A DNA stretch of 64,000 nucleotides from the NCBI RefSeq assembly GCF_964275005.1, contig NC_092703.1, positions 1,973,001 through 2,037,000 on the forward strand, in the 5' to 3' direction. Made by a program: the position numbers and the translations under genes. The notes under the pieces are model-generated. The model was given only the letters and a program-made list of their open reading frames with translations, did not search any database and was not told the origin of the DNA. This document shows, one piece after another, positions 1 to 10,765 of this stretch. Position 1 is the first letter of the stretch. Each line of letters starts with the position of its first letter. Source of the stretch: Diadema setosum. Taxonomy: Eukaryota; Echinodermata; Echinoidea; Diadematoida; Diadematidae.

Positions 1-865
1 TTCTTTTATTTTTCCCAACTCTATAGCGTGACGTCTTTTGGTTTACAATGAGCATTCTTTGTCATCTTGTTTATCGGTTCCTCCGAAAAGCTAATGTAAG
101 TGATCAGACATTTTTGTCTAATCCTCGCTTTATGGGCAAGGATAATGCAAGCAAGTATCCTTCAAAATTTTATGTAGGGTTGTCACTAAAAGTACCACAA
201 CACTGTGCATAAAGATTGGCATGTAACATTCTGCAGGTCTGGTACAGCAGGGTAGGCCTATACGAGCACCTCGTCATGCAAAATCGATTTTGGTATTTCT
301 CTCTCTTTGACTATTGTCTGCAACGAGTTAGGCGTATGAATATAATCCAAACAATGTCAATTGATCTATTAAGGAACACAAATCTTTTCTTTACGGTGCT
401 GACGATAATACCAGTTCCCGAAGGATGCAAGCTTGCAAACGTACTGTGTTGTGACGCTGGGTATCGTGTCTCATGCCATATAACCATAGGCCTATTGTTT
501 CCATTGCATGCATGTGTGCATTCTGTATTCCTCTACACAGTACACAGTATGTGGGGCAGTTCATCGTCTTCTTGCGAACGAATATTGAGACAGGTAGGTT
601 TCTATATGCTTGTTACACTCACATATGCTATAAGAAAAATCTCATTCTTATCATGGAGCTACGTAGCTCCATGTTCTTATTAACATGAATGAGACAATAA
701 GAGTGCAGTAAAGTGTTGCTTCTATCCGCAATTTGATTCTCCCTATTCCAAAAAAAAAAAAGGAAATCTCGTTGGTTCTCCCCTCTTGTATGTCATTGTG
801 TGCGTGTTTCTGTGGGCTTGTTTGTGTGTGTGTGTGTGTGTGTGTGTCTGTCTGTCTGTCTGTCT
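1..865. other. Gene-free left flank
   Basis: No convincing exon is visible. Open frames here lack recognisable domains and coding-like composition. The stretch ends in a (TG)n then (TCTG)n microsatellite at about 822-864, which abuts a palindromic mobile element. Confidence 0.5.
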
Positions 866-1240
866 TTAAAGGGGATGGCTATATAGTAACTGATCAGTGG
901 GAATCAGTGGAAATGCTGGGAGATGATTGTTCCAATCCTTATGGGATTCATTCAAGAGTTCATTGTATATCTATTGTTGTGTGAAAATGATTTGCTTCAG
1001 AATGGTCTCATATTCAAGTAATATGTGCAGTTTAATGCTTCCAGGTTAGCGTCCCTGGTCAGTGACGGAGCATTAGTCTGCACATTACTTGAATATGAGC
1101 CTAACCGTTCTGAAGCAAATCATTTTCACACAACAATAGATATACAATGAACTCTTGAATGAATCCCATAAGGATTGGAACAATCATCTCCCAGAATTTC
1201 CACTGATTCCCACTGATCAGTTACTAGCCTTCCCCTTTAA
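866..1240. mobile_element. Palindromic MITE, AGGGGATGGCTA family, copy 1
   Basis: Two arms of about 165 bp are inverted copies of each other, beginning TTAAAGGGGATGGCTA and ending in the complement TAGCC..CCCCTTTAA. TTAA stands at both ends and may be the target duplication. It has no coding capacity. A second copy with longer arms lies at 37098-37506. A MITE mobilised in trans is the simplest reading. Confidence 0.8.
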
Positions 1241-1573
1241 GTGGGCGCATTTCAATTTCCCAGCTAGCAGCAATTCAGAACATGATGTTTTGCCATACAA
1301 CGGCGAGTATAGTTAAGACCCGGCCGTTCATGCGCGATGCATGAACAGGTTTCCTTGTATAAGATACTAGTATAAGTGCAACGATTGTTGCAATGTTGTC
1401 CACTATAAAGACATAACTATGTGTTTCCGGGTGTGAGGGAGGAATTGACCACTACTGTGAAAGTTTAGTGGATACTAGGAACTTTGTCACACATGATACG
1501 AGCAGTAAAAATATACACAGACAGTGACAGACACAAACAATCATGAATGAAGTCTGACTCTAAAGGATCGACA

Positions 1574-1624
<51 letters not shown>

Positions 1625-2123
1625 GCTCTCAAAAGACCATTGTTATCATTGTGAATCTTATTTTATACATATAAAAACTCTCATTCTCATGCTCCATTAT
1701 GGTCTATAGCCCGTCTATATTGCACTCAAGGAATTGAGTAAAAACAACCAGGAAAAAAACCCAACATAATACCATTAAGCAAATAAATGCATAAATCCAG
1801 AAATGCGGCGAGGTTGAGTTAGGAATGGATACAAGTTGCGGAAGATTGATGTGAACTGTGGTTGAAAAACAAAAAGATAAAGAGCAGCTCAACGTTGCCA
1901 GGAGAGAAAAACACGCACTGGCGTTTAGGCCTTTACATTTTGTGGATAATTTTTTTTTCCGGCAAAATGGGCGATGAATGTGTTTACACTGTTCATTTTC
2001 ATAGCTATCTGATCATTGGGTTGCAAAACATAACAAAACTTATCTAATGTTAATGTTATCATAGCTGTTTCATTGTGAATACTCTCTTCGTTTATTGATC
2101 TCCACAATTATTTTGCTTTCTAG
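1241..2123. other. Non-coding stretch upstream of the riboflavin transporter
   Basis: It holds an (AC)n microsatellite at about 1574-1622 and otherwise unremarkable AT-rich DNA. A splice acceptor (TTTGCTTTCTAG) ends at 2123, so the first coding exon of the next gene probably starts at 2124 and the promoter and any 5' leader exon lie further upstream. I could not locate the promoter. Confidence 0.45.
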
Positions 2124-2205
2124 GTTAGACAGAATGAAGGAGACACCCCAGTGATCACTAAGTTTGACATTTCAAGTCTCGCTGCTTCTCGATGATCACG
2201 TCGAC

Positions 2206-4627
2206 ATGGCGACTGATTCGCAGGTCTCCTGGTTCGTCGCCCTTCTCGTCGTCCTGTTTGGCGGCGGAGCTTGGATCAGCATTTCAGGACTTTGGGTCGA
2301 AGTGCCCATTTTGATACTGCAAGGTATCCCCGAGCAATACGAGATCAACTCTTACATATCTGTGGTTATTAAGCTGGCCCTCGTCGGACCATTAGCGTTT
2401 TTGATATGCAACCGATTCGCACCAAAACGATGCTATCGGCCAGAAATCCCAGTAATCTACGTGACAACGTTCATAGCCACCATTGGAACCCTCATAGTGG
2501 CGTTCACCTGGAACAAATACACCGTTTGGGCAGTAGATGGCAAACTTCACAGCACTGCATTTCTCGTTCTCCTGTTCTTCATCTCTCTGGTCGATGCATC
2601 TTCAAGCGTTACGTTCGTTGGCTTCATGTCACTCTTCAAAGCAAGTTACCTCAACTGGTACTTGGTCGGGCAAGGATCAAGTTCACTCTGGCCGACACTC
2701 GTGATGCTGATACAGAAAGAGACGAATCACAAATCATGCGTTGTAAATTCCACGTTCATCAACAAGACCTTGATTGGAAATGACTCTGTGGCGTATAACT
2801 GTACGGTGTGGTCTCGCGATGGGTCCCGAGTCGAGTTTGGACCGACGTCATTTTTCTATGTCCTCACTGCGATGATGCTGGTGTGTCATCTGTCTTTCAT
2901 AGGACTGAATGTGCTCCCTTGTGCGATACGCGAGTACGCGACTCCCGAAGACGGACGTCGCAGACACCACGATCCTTGCGGAGGTCTGTTTCAGAGCCAG
3001 GGCGAGGAAGATAAAGAAAACACGATCTTGCTTGAAATGCAAGCAACAACAGGAGAAGCTGAAGCAGAAACATCTTTTCATGCAGAGTCAGATCAAGTGC
3101 CCCTGTCCACAAAACAATACACACTTCTTTATGTTGTCATCTTCATGGATTTCTTTATATTGTATGGTGTAATGCCAACGATTCAGAGCTACTCAGGGAG
3201 CGCCTATGGGCACGATACATTGGAATATGTGGTGATCTTTCGTAATCTATCCAAGGTGACGGGTTTCTTGTTGTTTCTCGTGAAACCCGTTCGTAGTTTT
3301 GTCTTGGTCATTGTAACCTTGCTTCTCGGTTTTCTTTTCGCCACTTATGGCCTGATAGTAGCTGTGATGAGTCCACACCCGCCTCTGGAAGGACTACTCG
3401 TCGGCAAGATAATTATCGTAAGTGATCCATGTAGTACAGTTGACTTCCAAAATAATGGAAATCGGTCATTAATGTATACAGGAGAAACTTACAGGGTAAA
3501 CGAGATGAGTGATGTTCGTTACTCTATAGAATAAAGTTCGCTATTCCCAAAGTTTGCTTTGTCGAAGGTTCATAATTCCGAAAGTGAACGAATTGTTCGT
3601 CATTTTAGAAGGATTCGAATCCGAATCAAAGGTGCTAAACCCCAACGTTCTAACGTTCATTCTTTACGATAATTTGAAATTTTGAAATTGTCAATGGTAT
3701 TCTTGTTTTAACAACAAAAAAAGGACTCATCTCAAGCTCATTTCTTCCACCAATGTATTTCAGTTTGTTGGTTTTTTGTTGTTGTTGGATTTTGGTTTTT
3801 TTGTGTGTGTGTGTGTGTTTTTTTTTTTAGGGGGGGGGGTAAGTTTGTTTTCCTTTAAGAAAGGGTCAATCGTTTGAGGTTTTTTTTTTTTAGATAATCA
3901 AGTTTGATCTCCGCTCAATGATACGTAACTCAATTCTGCATTCCGCGTTCATCCCTCTTTTTGTCTTCCCCGTTTATAGTGTGCCTATTGTCCATCATTC
4001 GGATTTGCTTCATTTGTTCTGATCTGTCCCTTGTTTATATACAGTGAATCAGCTCCAATCTAAAAACGACAACAACAACATGACAACTTACATGACGTGA
4101 AGAGGTGAAGTCTTCACGTTTTCACGAATTGCTATACCATCAAAGGCTGTTGGCTTTCTTGCACAGTCCCCAGCCTCCCAAAGACAGAGTTTTAAATAAC
4201 ATTGTAAAAAATACAGTGATCAACAGGTAATGATTTTTTGAGAGGGAATTAGTACGTCCAGTACCAAAGTGGGTAGGTAGAAAAAAAGAGACATTTTATG
4301 GGATATATACATGCATAATGTTCTCTCGCATAGCTGTTTTACCGATGTATTCTGAACGGACAGGTCCTTCTCGTGTAATTTCAGGTCTTGGCGTGGATGT
4401 TCGAAGGGCTATCTTTCATTTACTGCCAGGCAGCTGCCCTGTGGATAGTGCGAAAGGGGACCAACGTTCGACGCCATCTCATCTGGGTTGGAGTTACCGC
4501 CCAGATAGCGGTCGTTCTAGGAACTCTGACGATGTTTCCGCTGGTCACAGTCTATAATGTCTTCCATGCAAATAAAGAGGGCCGATGTGACGGAGAAATC
4601 ACTTGCAAGGAATTTCACCTTGTTTAA
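2206..4627 (+). CDS. SLC52A: Riboflavin transporter, SLC52 (RFVT) family
   Basis: Multi-pass plasma-membrane protein expected to import vitamin B2. Coding exons are 2206-3417 and 4385-4627 (phase-0 junction; donor GTAAGT, acceptor TTTCAG), giving 484 aa against 445-469 in human SLC52A1-3. Family hallmarks seen: SGLWVEVPIL near residue 25, LVDASSSVTF near 140, an N-glycosylatable loop at about 180-205 (NST, NKT, NDS, NCT), a hydrophilic central loop at about 250-305, PTIQSYSGSAYG near 325, AVMSPHPPL near 385, and TMFPLVTVYNVF near the C terminus in exon 2. The start is the first ATG after an in-frame stop; it follows a probable acceptor at 2123. A six-codon upstream ORF (2134-2154) may damp translation. 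The extra length is mostly the central loop and the hydrophilic tail. I cannot tell which vertebrate paralogue it matches best. Reading through the exon-1 donor would instead give a shorter product ending at 3534. Confidence 0.93.
3418..4384 (+). other. Intron of the riboflavin transporter
   Basis: It is low-complexity, with TTCG/CGAA-rich words (3535-3620) of the ATTCGTTATTCCGAA type seen again near 5520-5610, then (GT)n, T and G runs at 3780-3890. A small palindrome lies at about 4095-4125 (GTGAAG..CTTCAC). No extra exon is needed: flanking exons join in frame. Confidence 0.6.
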
Positions 4628-5090
4628 CAATTTAAAACACAACCTCAAAATAGAAAAACTTAATCTGTCGGCTACAAAACTGCGAATAATGGTAATAATT
4701 TATATAGGATTGACCAATAGTGAGGTCCAATTTTCTCTACAGTATAGAATACACCATAAACCAGAACGTTGAATGTTTTGTTAGTTTGTTTGCTTGGCCA
4801 AGAGAATGACGTCATGTGTTTGCTATGCCGCGCTGCTAAACAATAACGGCACTGATCTGATGTTGCGTGCCGTTTAAATATCTCAATATGGTTACTTTCA
4901 TGAAGAATGTAAGAACATAGAACGGTATGGATTGTATCAATAAGTAATTTTCTTGTACCATTCACTTGGAAGAAAGCAAAAAATTCAAAATTTGGCAGTG
5001 GTAATGAATATTATTACTTTGTGTATTCTGTGGTAAATCAGGCTGATATGTTTATCGTTGTTATTTGAATTTGCATGCTGCCTCCCATGA
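4628..5090. other. 3' flank of the riboflavin transporter
   Basis: AT-rich DNA after the stop codon, presumably 3' UTR and spacer. I see no clear polyadenylation signal followed by a GT-rich element, and no gene. Confidence 0.4.
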
Positions 5091-5094
5091 ACTA

Positions 5095-5520
5095 AAGGGG
5101 TCATAACACGAGACCGACGCCCACTTTTCATACTGCAAAAGAGGCATTAAAAAAAGGTCCATGAATCATACGGCTCATAAAAGAATCATACACTTCGTGA
5201 GCTCGGCACTAGGCAACTATAAGGCCCATGAGTCGGACACTGTGCAAACAAGGTCCACGAGTGTGACACTCTATAGGGAAGAGAGGCCCACGAGACCGAC
5301 ACTGGGTAATAAGCATTAAGCATTGGTGTTACGAGTGTCGAACTAAACGTATGGGCCTTGTTTGCTTATTTAAATAGTGTCGGACCCATAGGTCTTGTTT
5401 GCCTAGTGTCGGAGTCTCGTATGGGCCTTATTTGCCTATTGTCGAGCTCGTGGGCTGTATAACTCATGGGCTGTATGACTCGTGAGTGTTGAACTCGCGA
5501 CGTGCACCCTTACTGAAGGA
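5095..5520. repeat. Cluster of inverted GTGTCGGACTCRTGGGCC-type repeats
   Basis: About ten degenerate copies of a roughly 35-50 bp unit (GTGTCGGAC + CRTGGGCC + TTGTTTGCC). Copies at 5180-5310 run in one orientation (CCCATGAGTCGGACAC) and those at 5330-5500 in the other (GTGTCGGACCCATAGG, GTGTCGGAGTCTCGTATGGG). The block is therefore an inverted array. No protein is encoded. Confidence 0.65.
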
Positions 5521-7017
5521 GTGATGTTCGTTATTCCAAAGCTATTTTTATCCGAAAATTACACAAGATTCGTTATTCAGAACGTTCGTTCTTTCGAAAC
5601 AAACAAATTCCGTAATAATTGACAAAGTAATAATGCTTTCCTAGGTTTCGGCTTCGTTTTGTATCGATTTGTGTCTGGAGAGAAGGGCGAGTGTTAAAGA
5701 TCTAATCAAAGGTGTAAATGGCTGAAATGTAATCATGAGGGGCTAGACAAATTCGCAATAAAGTTGAGGTTGTGAGGTGGAATAGATCACTGGGCATTTA
5801 TTCATAGTCGTTGTAGCCATGCTCCGTCATGGGCTTTGTAAAGACGGCAGGATGACAAATGATCTTACATGAAGGTCTGACTGTTGTAAATGTATTGATG
5901 TTATTATACATGTACCCCAACACGGGTACGAGGGTATAAAGGGTATTACTTGATCGAATTCTCTCTCAGATTTTAACGAATTGAGTTGGGATCTAACACA
6001 CGTACAGTGTAATTGCTGTTATAATGTTTAGTTGAGAAAAGACATCTCTTTTTGCGATGGTCAATGAAGAAAATGTGTTGCTATGGTAATGTTTTTCCAT
6101 GACAGAGACCATACCATCATTTGGATGAAACTACTCCCTCAGTGTTTGAGTACCTGAGATGAAATTTGGCATAAGTGGGATTGTAGGATAATGATCATTA
6201 ATTTTGTACTTGTGACATCCTGTTTTCCAGAGTAGCAGAAAGTACGTTGCCATGGTAGCAACACACTTTTTGTTACTGTTTATTTTTCCAGAATAGAAGT
6301 GTTGGCGGGGACTTATTTGATCACCTTCTGTGATATTTCTAATCCTGAAATAACCTTCAAATATTTGTTATCCCTGTATTTAGATGAGATGTTTTGTCTG
6401 TTGTATAACTCAAATTATAAACGTGTAGCTCGCCCAACAGTGGCTAATGGTGGATATAGTTCCATTGCAGGAAGGTCCTTATAATACACGGGATGTCCAA
6501 GCTTTTATTCCTGCCCTGCCCCATAAAAAAAAAAAGTTTTATCAAATTCTTCTTTACTCTGTTGTTTAAATTGATACTTGGCAACGCTGGGGAGACAGGC
6601 CTTTCTGAAACAGCAGGGTAAAATGGACGAAGTTGATATAAATGTAGCATAAATTATTAGTATTATCATTATCATTGTGTAACACTCGGGTGTTTTTGGA
6701 TTGTTTGTTGTAAGCGTGGACTTTGCAGGCGAGTGTCACTGGAGTATAAGTATCAGGATCACGACGATGATGATAATGCAAAGTCACCACTCGTAACACT
6801 TGTGTAATTGAGTGTTACTATAAACGTATAACAGTTCAGTAGAATGTGCAATGACAGTCTCAGCTGGATGACACAATGATAATGATGACGAAGAGACGCG
6901 AAGGAAAGTACAGTTCAGCCAGAATGTATACTTTATTTGTAGTAATACAGGAACTTGGTGAAAGTACAATCTCAATATATGAACACTTGGCACTCCCTGG
7001 TATGCTCCCAATCGGGC
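5521..7017. other. Intergenic DNA with scattered repeats
   Basis: No gene recognised. A CGAA/TTCG-rich patch lies at 5525-5610. At 6246-6262 GTTGCCATGGTAGCAAC resembles the X-box repeat found as an array at 20.5-21.6 kb, suggesting a decayed relative. The rest is unique-looking AT-rich sequence. Confidence 0.4.
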
Positions 7018-8667
7018 CCAGGTCGAAAAACCAGTAGAAACCAGTAGAAACCAGTAAGCATTTTTAATTGGTCTTTACTGGTTTTAACTGGTCTTAACTG
7101 GTTTCAACTGGTACCAGTTGAAATCAGAAGGTATCTCCAAATTTCCAGTAACAAAATAAGCAATTCTAACTGAAACCAGTTGATACCAGTTGAAGATGTA
7201 CTGGTACCAGTTGATACCAGTTTAATCATACTGGTACCAATTAATACCAGTTGAAGTTGCACTGCTTACCACTTGAAACCAGTACAAGTCTACTGGTACC
7301 AGTTGTAGTCTTACTGGTACCAGTTAATACCAGTTGAAGTTGCACTGTTTACCAGTTGAAACCAGTACAAGTCTACTGGTACCAGTTGAAGTCTTACTGG
7401 TGTCAGTTTATACCAGTTGAAGATGCACTGCTTACCAGTTGAAACCAGCACAAGTCTACTGGTACCAGTTGAAGTCTTAATGGTACCAGTTTTATACCAG
7501 TTGAAGTTGCACTGCTTACCAGTTGAAACCAGTACAAGTCAACTGGTACCAGTTCATACCAGTTCATATCTCATTGTGTACCAGTTGACACAAGCTGGAG
7601 TCTACTTTTTGAATTCCATTAGTTCATCAATTAAAACTGAATTAAAAGGTTAACAAAACTTAGTTAAAACATTAAATTAAAAAGTAAACAAAACACAATT
7701 AAATAAAACATTTGACGTGATTGAACTTGGACTCTTAATGACTTCAAAATGATAAATGAAACTGGAACCAATTAAGATCAGTTGACACTTCAACTGATCA
7801 CAGACTGTATTTTGACCAGTTTGTGCTTGTGTTTGTGTGTGTATGTGTGTGTGTGTGCGTGTGTGCACACGTGTGTGTGTTTCGTTGTGTGTGCAAATTA
7901 GTTTACACAATTTGATACCCATGTAACAGACTGGACTTACTAATAACTTCATTCCATATTAACACCCACTAAATCATTGAAATTCTAATACCAGTTGATA
8001 CCAGTTGGATTCTATTATTTTTTACTGGTTCTTCTGCTTGTGAATATTCATAAGCTATTCAAATTATCTTCATGAAAATGAGAAAATATTGTTAAATTTA
8101 TCTTTGTTATGATTTTGATAAACTCAGAAATGACTGAAATGCATTAGAAATTTATCTATTATTATTGCCGTGATATTCACAATTTCAACTTGTACCTCTG
8201 ATGAGGTATTTTCATATTTTCATAATAAAAGTTTAATCTACTTGGTAACCATGTCTTAAACCATTACGGCAATATAGCCCTATATATATGAATGAAACAT
8301 CCCTGGTACTAACTAGGTCTAGGATGTAGGCTAAGCAGGCTAAGCCTAAATGTAGTTGTAGGTATAGGCTTTAAGATTAGCAGTAGGATTGATATTAACA
8401 TCGTCCTGACATACACCAAATAATTCAACACCAAAGTAATTTTGTCAACTGGATCCCAGTTGATTCCAGTTGATACCAGTTGACAACTGGTACCAATTGA
8501 TACCAGTTGATTTCAGTTGGACGAATACCAGTTGATACCAGTTGAATGAATACCAGTTGATACCAGTTGATTTCTAGTCACTCATTCAAATTTCCATATT
8601 GAAACCAGTTGCCTTAACTGGAATCAACTGGTACCAGTACCAGTTGCCAACTGGTTTTTCGACCTGG
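7018..8667. mobile_element. ACCAGT-rich non-autonomous element with terminal inverted repeats
   Basis: It begins CCAGGTCGAAAAACCAGT (7018-7035) and ends with the exact reverse complement (8650-8667). The left 580 bp is a tandem array of about 83-bp units (ACTGCTTACC at 7261, 7344, 7427 and 7511) built from ACCAGT/ACTGGT hexamers, many forming the palindrome ACTGGTACCAGT. The right 220 bp (about 8445-8667) repeats the same words. The centre (about 7600-8440) is AT-rich with a (TG)n tract and no coding capacity. The dense repeats next to the ends look like transposase-binding subterminal repeats. No clear target-site duplication was found, so the superfamily is unknown. Confidence 0.75.
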
Positions 8668-9400
8668 GGGGCTAGAGTGTATCGCTGATATCCCTCTGCC
8701 GGCTGGCCGAACCAGTGTAAGTTTGGCTGAACAAGAGCTAAGAGTATGGATTTGCAGGGACATTTATACTAAAACTTGTGAATACATATATTGACACTTT
8801 GCATAAAATAAAAGGGGAGAGTATTGTTTACTAATACATATGCAGTATATCTCTGAGAAGGCAATCCAAGTCTTTATACCATATTTGGTCATGAGAGTTT
8901 ATGAATGAACTCACTATTCTGTAGTAGTGGTCGTCAGCACAAAGGAATGTGCTGGTCAAGTGTTTTAGGGAGAAGTCTAAACAAAGGGGCTCATAATCGG
9001 TGGGTGGCATGGGTCAGTGGGGACTGACCACTTTCCAAATAAACCAGTAGTGCGTCCTGCGTCATAATGCACTGCAGGGAGTGTTTACTGAGAGAAGTGA
9101 GGAGTGGGGAGAAGGACATAATTTTTGGATCTTACATTGACAATTTACTAAACAAAGTGGAAATATGGAGGAACCTATTAAAAAAATAAAAAGTGAAACT
9201 TGTAGTTTATATAGGTCCCAAATTGGATTATTGTCTAACATATTTTAGGACGCGAGTATATAAAAATTATTCTGACTTTATAGCATAAATTCCCCCCCCC
9301 CCCCCCCCATAGCGTGTAAAAGTTTTGTTCAAATGAAACAAATGAATTACGATTAAATTTGCAGCGCAACAGACAGTATACATAATTATTCATGACAGTT
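8668..9400. other. Intergenic DNA before the DONSON promoter region
   Basis: No gene seen. A run of about 18 C lies at 9292-9309. Composition becomes GC-richer beyond about 9400. Confidence 0.4.
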
Positions 9401-10130
9401 CCGCCAGCTACGCTTCCTCTCTTTTCATCATTTTATGAATATTAGCATGACCTATCATGTCACAGTCGCCTCAAAATGGCAACGGACGGTTCAGTGACGG
9501 TTCGGGTGTCGGACGTGCGCACGCACACCGCCACTATGCGCAATGCATGCATGAACGACATGACAGCAAGCGGAACACACGCGCGGGAAACTCGACTTCA
9601 AAACAAGAACCACCTATCCAGGCAAATCTGAGTAGGTACCTAGATCAATTGTAAGTTTTCAAACTGCGAAATTTTTAACCCTAGGTTTATATTCTTTGGC
9701 ATGAAGTGTGCTGTAGCTAGATGTCCAGCAGTGTTATTCACTGGGGCCTTGTTGTATGTATACTTGCAGTTTTTGTCGAGTCGCAGTCGATGTGACCTGC
9801 CTGCTGCTGGCCTGTAATAAGGCTGTAGTGTAACTTCCACATCATACACGTACACCAAGGAGGTATACCTCCTTGCGTTGCGTACACGTACGACAGCCGC
9901 TTTTTGCTGCACCACGCCACAGCACTAGAAATCTATGCACCGCACGCACTGCGTCTGCTGGTCGGGCCGATATCGGACCGGGCTATCCAACCGAGACCTA
10001 CCTGCTAGCTGCTGCAGCTGGCTGCTGCATTCGGACAGCTACAGTTTAGACACACTTTTATTTAGGATGCGGATGTCTCCCTCGACTAACCACGTTAGAT
10101 ACTACTCGCACTCTGGATGCTGGTGAAACA
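9400..10130 (+). promoter_or_regulatory. GC-rich candidate DONSON promoter and leader region
   Basis: CpG content rises sharply here relative to the flanks. An E2F-type sequence GCGCGGGAAA occurs at 9581-9590, and a consensus donor ATT|GTAAGT follows at 9651. That donor could join a non-coding leader exon to the acceptor CTGTCCAG at 10758, just before the DONSON start codon. A perfect palindrome AAGGAGGTATACCTCCTT lies at 9857-9874. Promoter status and the leader exon are inference; transcript ends are needed. Confidence 0.5.
9581..9590. promoter_or_regulatory. E2F-type site
   Basis: GCGCGGGAAA matches the E2F consensus (TTTSSCGC on the other strand). The location in a GC-rich block about 60 bp before a candidate leader donor fits S-phase control of a replication gene. 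It is a single site and function is inferred. Confidence 0.45.
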
Positions 10131-10765
10131 AAATAAAACCGGTTGCCAATTATTATGATTGTCTGTGGCATGTGGTGCATGACTCGCAGCCAATGCCAAT
10201 GCCATGGATTGTAAAAGTTCATAGAATTAACGTTGAGTGAGAAACTAAGTTTATTAACGTCAGACTAAGTCTGAAGTTTACTTAGAAATAGAATTAGATT
10301 GAGAACCTGGGCTAGCTAGAGCTAGGGACTATTAAGGTATGGAACGGAGGGGTGGATCATTTATAGGATCGCTGTTTTCATTCGTATAAAAAACCCAGCT
10401 TCAATATGATGACTGAAAGGCGAAGAATCTTGAAAAAGGGTATGTCCAGTACAATCAGTGGTTGTCTTGTCAAAAGAAATTTTCCCTTGAAATCTAACTG
10501 TACGTCTCTTTAGTTAACAAAGAAAAATAAACTACGAGAGAGTGAAAGGACTCCTGGCCTTCATACTAACTTGGGCCTTGTAACTTTAATTTTGTTTCAA
10601 ACCGTGTTGCATTAATACTTGTTGAATCTGCAAGTTCTGTACTCAGTGCTGGTAGAGTCTACGGCCGGTTGTATTAAATTTTAGAATGTCTGTCTATAAA
10701 CTCAGAGTCAGACCTGATCTAACTACAGTTTTGTCCCCACTCCTGTACTTCCTGTCCAGATCAAA

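Noticed and set aside
216-683. 155-codon open frame on the + strand near the left edge
   Set aside because: No ATG-proximal context, no domain, Cys- and Ser-rich composition like translated non-coding DNA, and no splice signals supporting an exon.
3605-3622. tRNA B-box-like GGATTCGAATCC
   Set aside because: No A box or cloverleaf upstream; part of a CGAA/TTCG repeat patch.
9475-9630. ATGGCAACGGACGG... frame of about 51 codons in the GC-rich block before DONSON
   Set aside because: Good Kozak context, but it ends in a stop before the candidate donor and shows no similarity to DONSON; more likely part of a leader or upstream ORF.
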